Assembly: GCA_002368865.1 (NCBI GenBank) | Contig: DFDT01000217.1 | Span: 1 to 5,727, forward strand | Source: Lachnospiraceae bacterium UBA3821 | GTDB taxonomy: Bacteria > Bacillota > Clostridia > Lachnospirales > Lachnospiraceae | Reading direction: 5' to 3' | Length of the DNA stretch: 5,727 nt | Shown here: positions 5,247 to 5,727 of the stretch, in pieces | Position numbering within the stretch: position 1 is the stretch's first letter | How the letters are laid out: the number at the start of each line of letters is the position of its first letter | The notes under the pieces: generated by a model | The model's database searches: none | What the model was told of the DNA's origin: nothing | What the model saw: only the letters and a program-made list of their open reading frames with translations | Made by a program: the position numbers and the translations under genes

Positions 5247-5727
5247 ATGAAAACGAAAGCGGAACATGAGATGAAACAGAAGATTGACATGACCACCGGT
5301 TCCATCATGGGCAAGGTGTTTTTGTTTGCAATCCCCATTATTTTGGGGAATGTGCTGCAGCAGCTCTATACCACGGTGGATACGCTGGTGATCGGAAACT
5401 TTTGCGGGGAAACGTCGTTAGCGGCAGTGGGAACCAGTGCGCAGCCGGTGGAGGTGTTGTTGTGCATTTTCCTGGGCATCGGTACCGGTGTGTCAATCCT
5501 GGTCTCGCAGTATATGGGTGCGGGGGACTGGGAGAGGATGAAGAAGGTCTCGGACACGGCGGTGTTCTTTGTGTATGTGTGCGGGCTGCCGTTGTGTGTG
5601 ATCGGATATTTTGTGACGCCACTCATTCTGGGCTGGATGGGGGCGCCGGCGGACACCTGGGATGCGGCTGTGACGTACACCAGGATCGTTTTTTTCGGGG
5701 CATTGGGAAATATCGGATATAACATGA
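5247..5727 (+). CDS. MATE family efflux transporter, 3' partial
   Basis: The first 160 codons are open to the window end with no stop; the family is about 440-460 residues, so roughly a third is seen. MATE proteins are inner-membrane antiporters that export drugs or metabolites using a sodium or proton gradient. The diagnostic N-terminal block is clear: AIPIILGNVLQQLYTTVDT at residues 28-46, then VIGNF, then SLAAVGTS at 57-64, and GTGVSILVSQYMGAGD at 79-94. Hydrophobic segments near 24-45, 66-88, 104-128 and from 143 fit the first four helices. The start at 5247 has AGGA at 5240-5243, only 3 nt away; in-frame ATGs at 5271 and 5289 are alternatives, and the transporter homology starts after both. 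Substrate cannot be told from this part. It follows the terminator at 5168-5232 and so appears to begin a separate unit. Confidence 0.92.
   Translation, partial: MKTKAEHEMKQKIDMTTGSIMGKVFLFAIPIILGNVLQQLYTTVDTLVIGNFCGETSLAAVGTSAQPVEVLLCIFLGIGTGVSILVSQYMGAGDWERMKKVSDTAVFFVYVCGLPLCVIGYFVTPLILGWMGAPADTWDAAVTYTRIVFFGALGNIGYNM

Noticed and set aside
5402..5722. Plus-strand and minus-strand open frames inside the MATE region
   Set aside because: The MATE frame from 5247 carries the diagnostic helices and motifs and stays open to the window end; the others are shadows.
1..5727. CRISPR array, tRNA, rRNA, insertion sequence or attachment site
   Set aside because: No regularly spaced direct repeats, no tRNA cloverleaf or CCA-type ends, no transposase or terminal inverted repeats were seen on either strand.

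Overview
The window reads as chromosomal DNA of a Gram-positive anaerobe of the class Clostridia, most likely a Lachnospiraceae-type gut bacterium. This rests on moderate GC with G/C-rich codons, G-rich Shine-Dalgarno sites, tight same-strand gene packing, and the mix of families: a heterodimer-type ABC exporter, a small CG-box TPR-like membrane protein, a radical SAM enzyme ending in a SPASM-like half motif, a solo Amidase_3 and a clostridial-type MATE transporter. The taxonomic call is inference. All genes are on the + strand.

Layout. (1) Positions 2-1165 hold the C-terminal two thirds of an ABC exporter half-transporter with a complete nucleotide-binding domain; its N-terminus lies before the window. 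(2) Positions 1190-4522 hold three tightly packed genes that look like one operon, perhaps continuing from the ABC gene 24 nt upstream. They are a 603-residue protein (TTG start, possible DUF4145/HsdR-like N-terminal domain, long coiled coil, C-terminal membrane anchor), a 149-residue membrane protein with two 37-residue Cys-Gly TPR-like repeats, and a radical SAM enzyme with a CxxxCxxC cluster motif and a C-terminal CX13GX4C half-SPASM motif. (3) After a hairpin/T-tract whose 3' arm contains the ribosome binding site, positions 4638-5162 encode a 174-residue N-acetylmuramoyl-L-alanine amidase without a signal peptide. (4) A 15-bp perfect inverted repeat acts as a probable bidirectional terminator. 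(5) From 5247 to the window end runs the N-terminal part of a MATE efflux transporter that has no stop codon inside the window.

The most interesting part is the three-gene set. Two membrane-anchored proteins of unknown function, one with a large cytoplasmic coiled coil and one with a probably extracytoplasmic cysteine-bearing repeat domain, are packed with a radical SAM enzyme. I do not recognise this as a named system. The radical SAM gene also has an unresolved start: its reading frame looks protein-coding upstream of the first ATG (3530), back to about 3456, but no ordinary start codon is available there. The second point of interest is the hairpin at 4578-4637, which could be a transcription terminator, a ribosome-binding-site blocker, or both.
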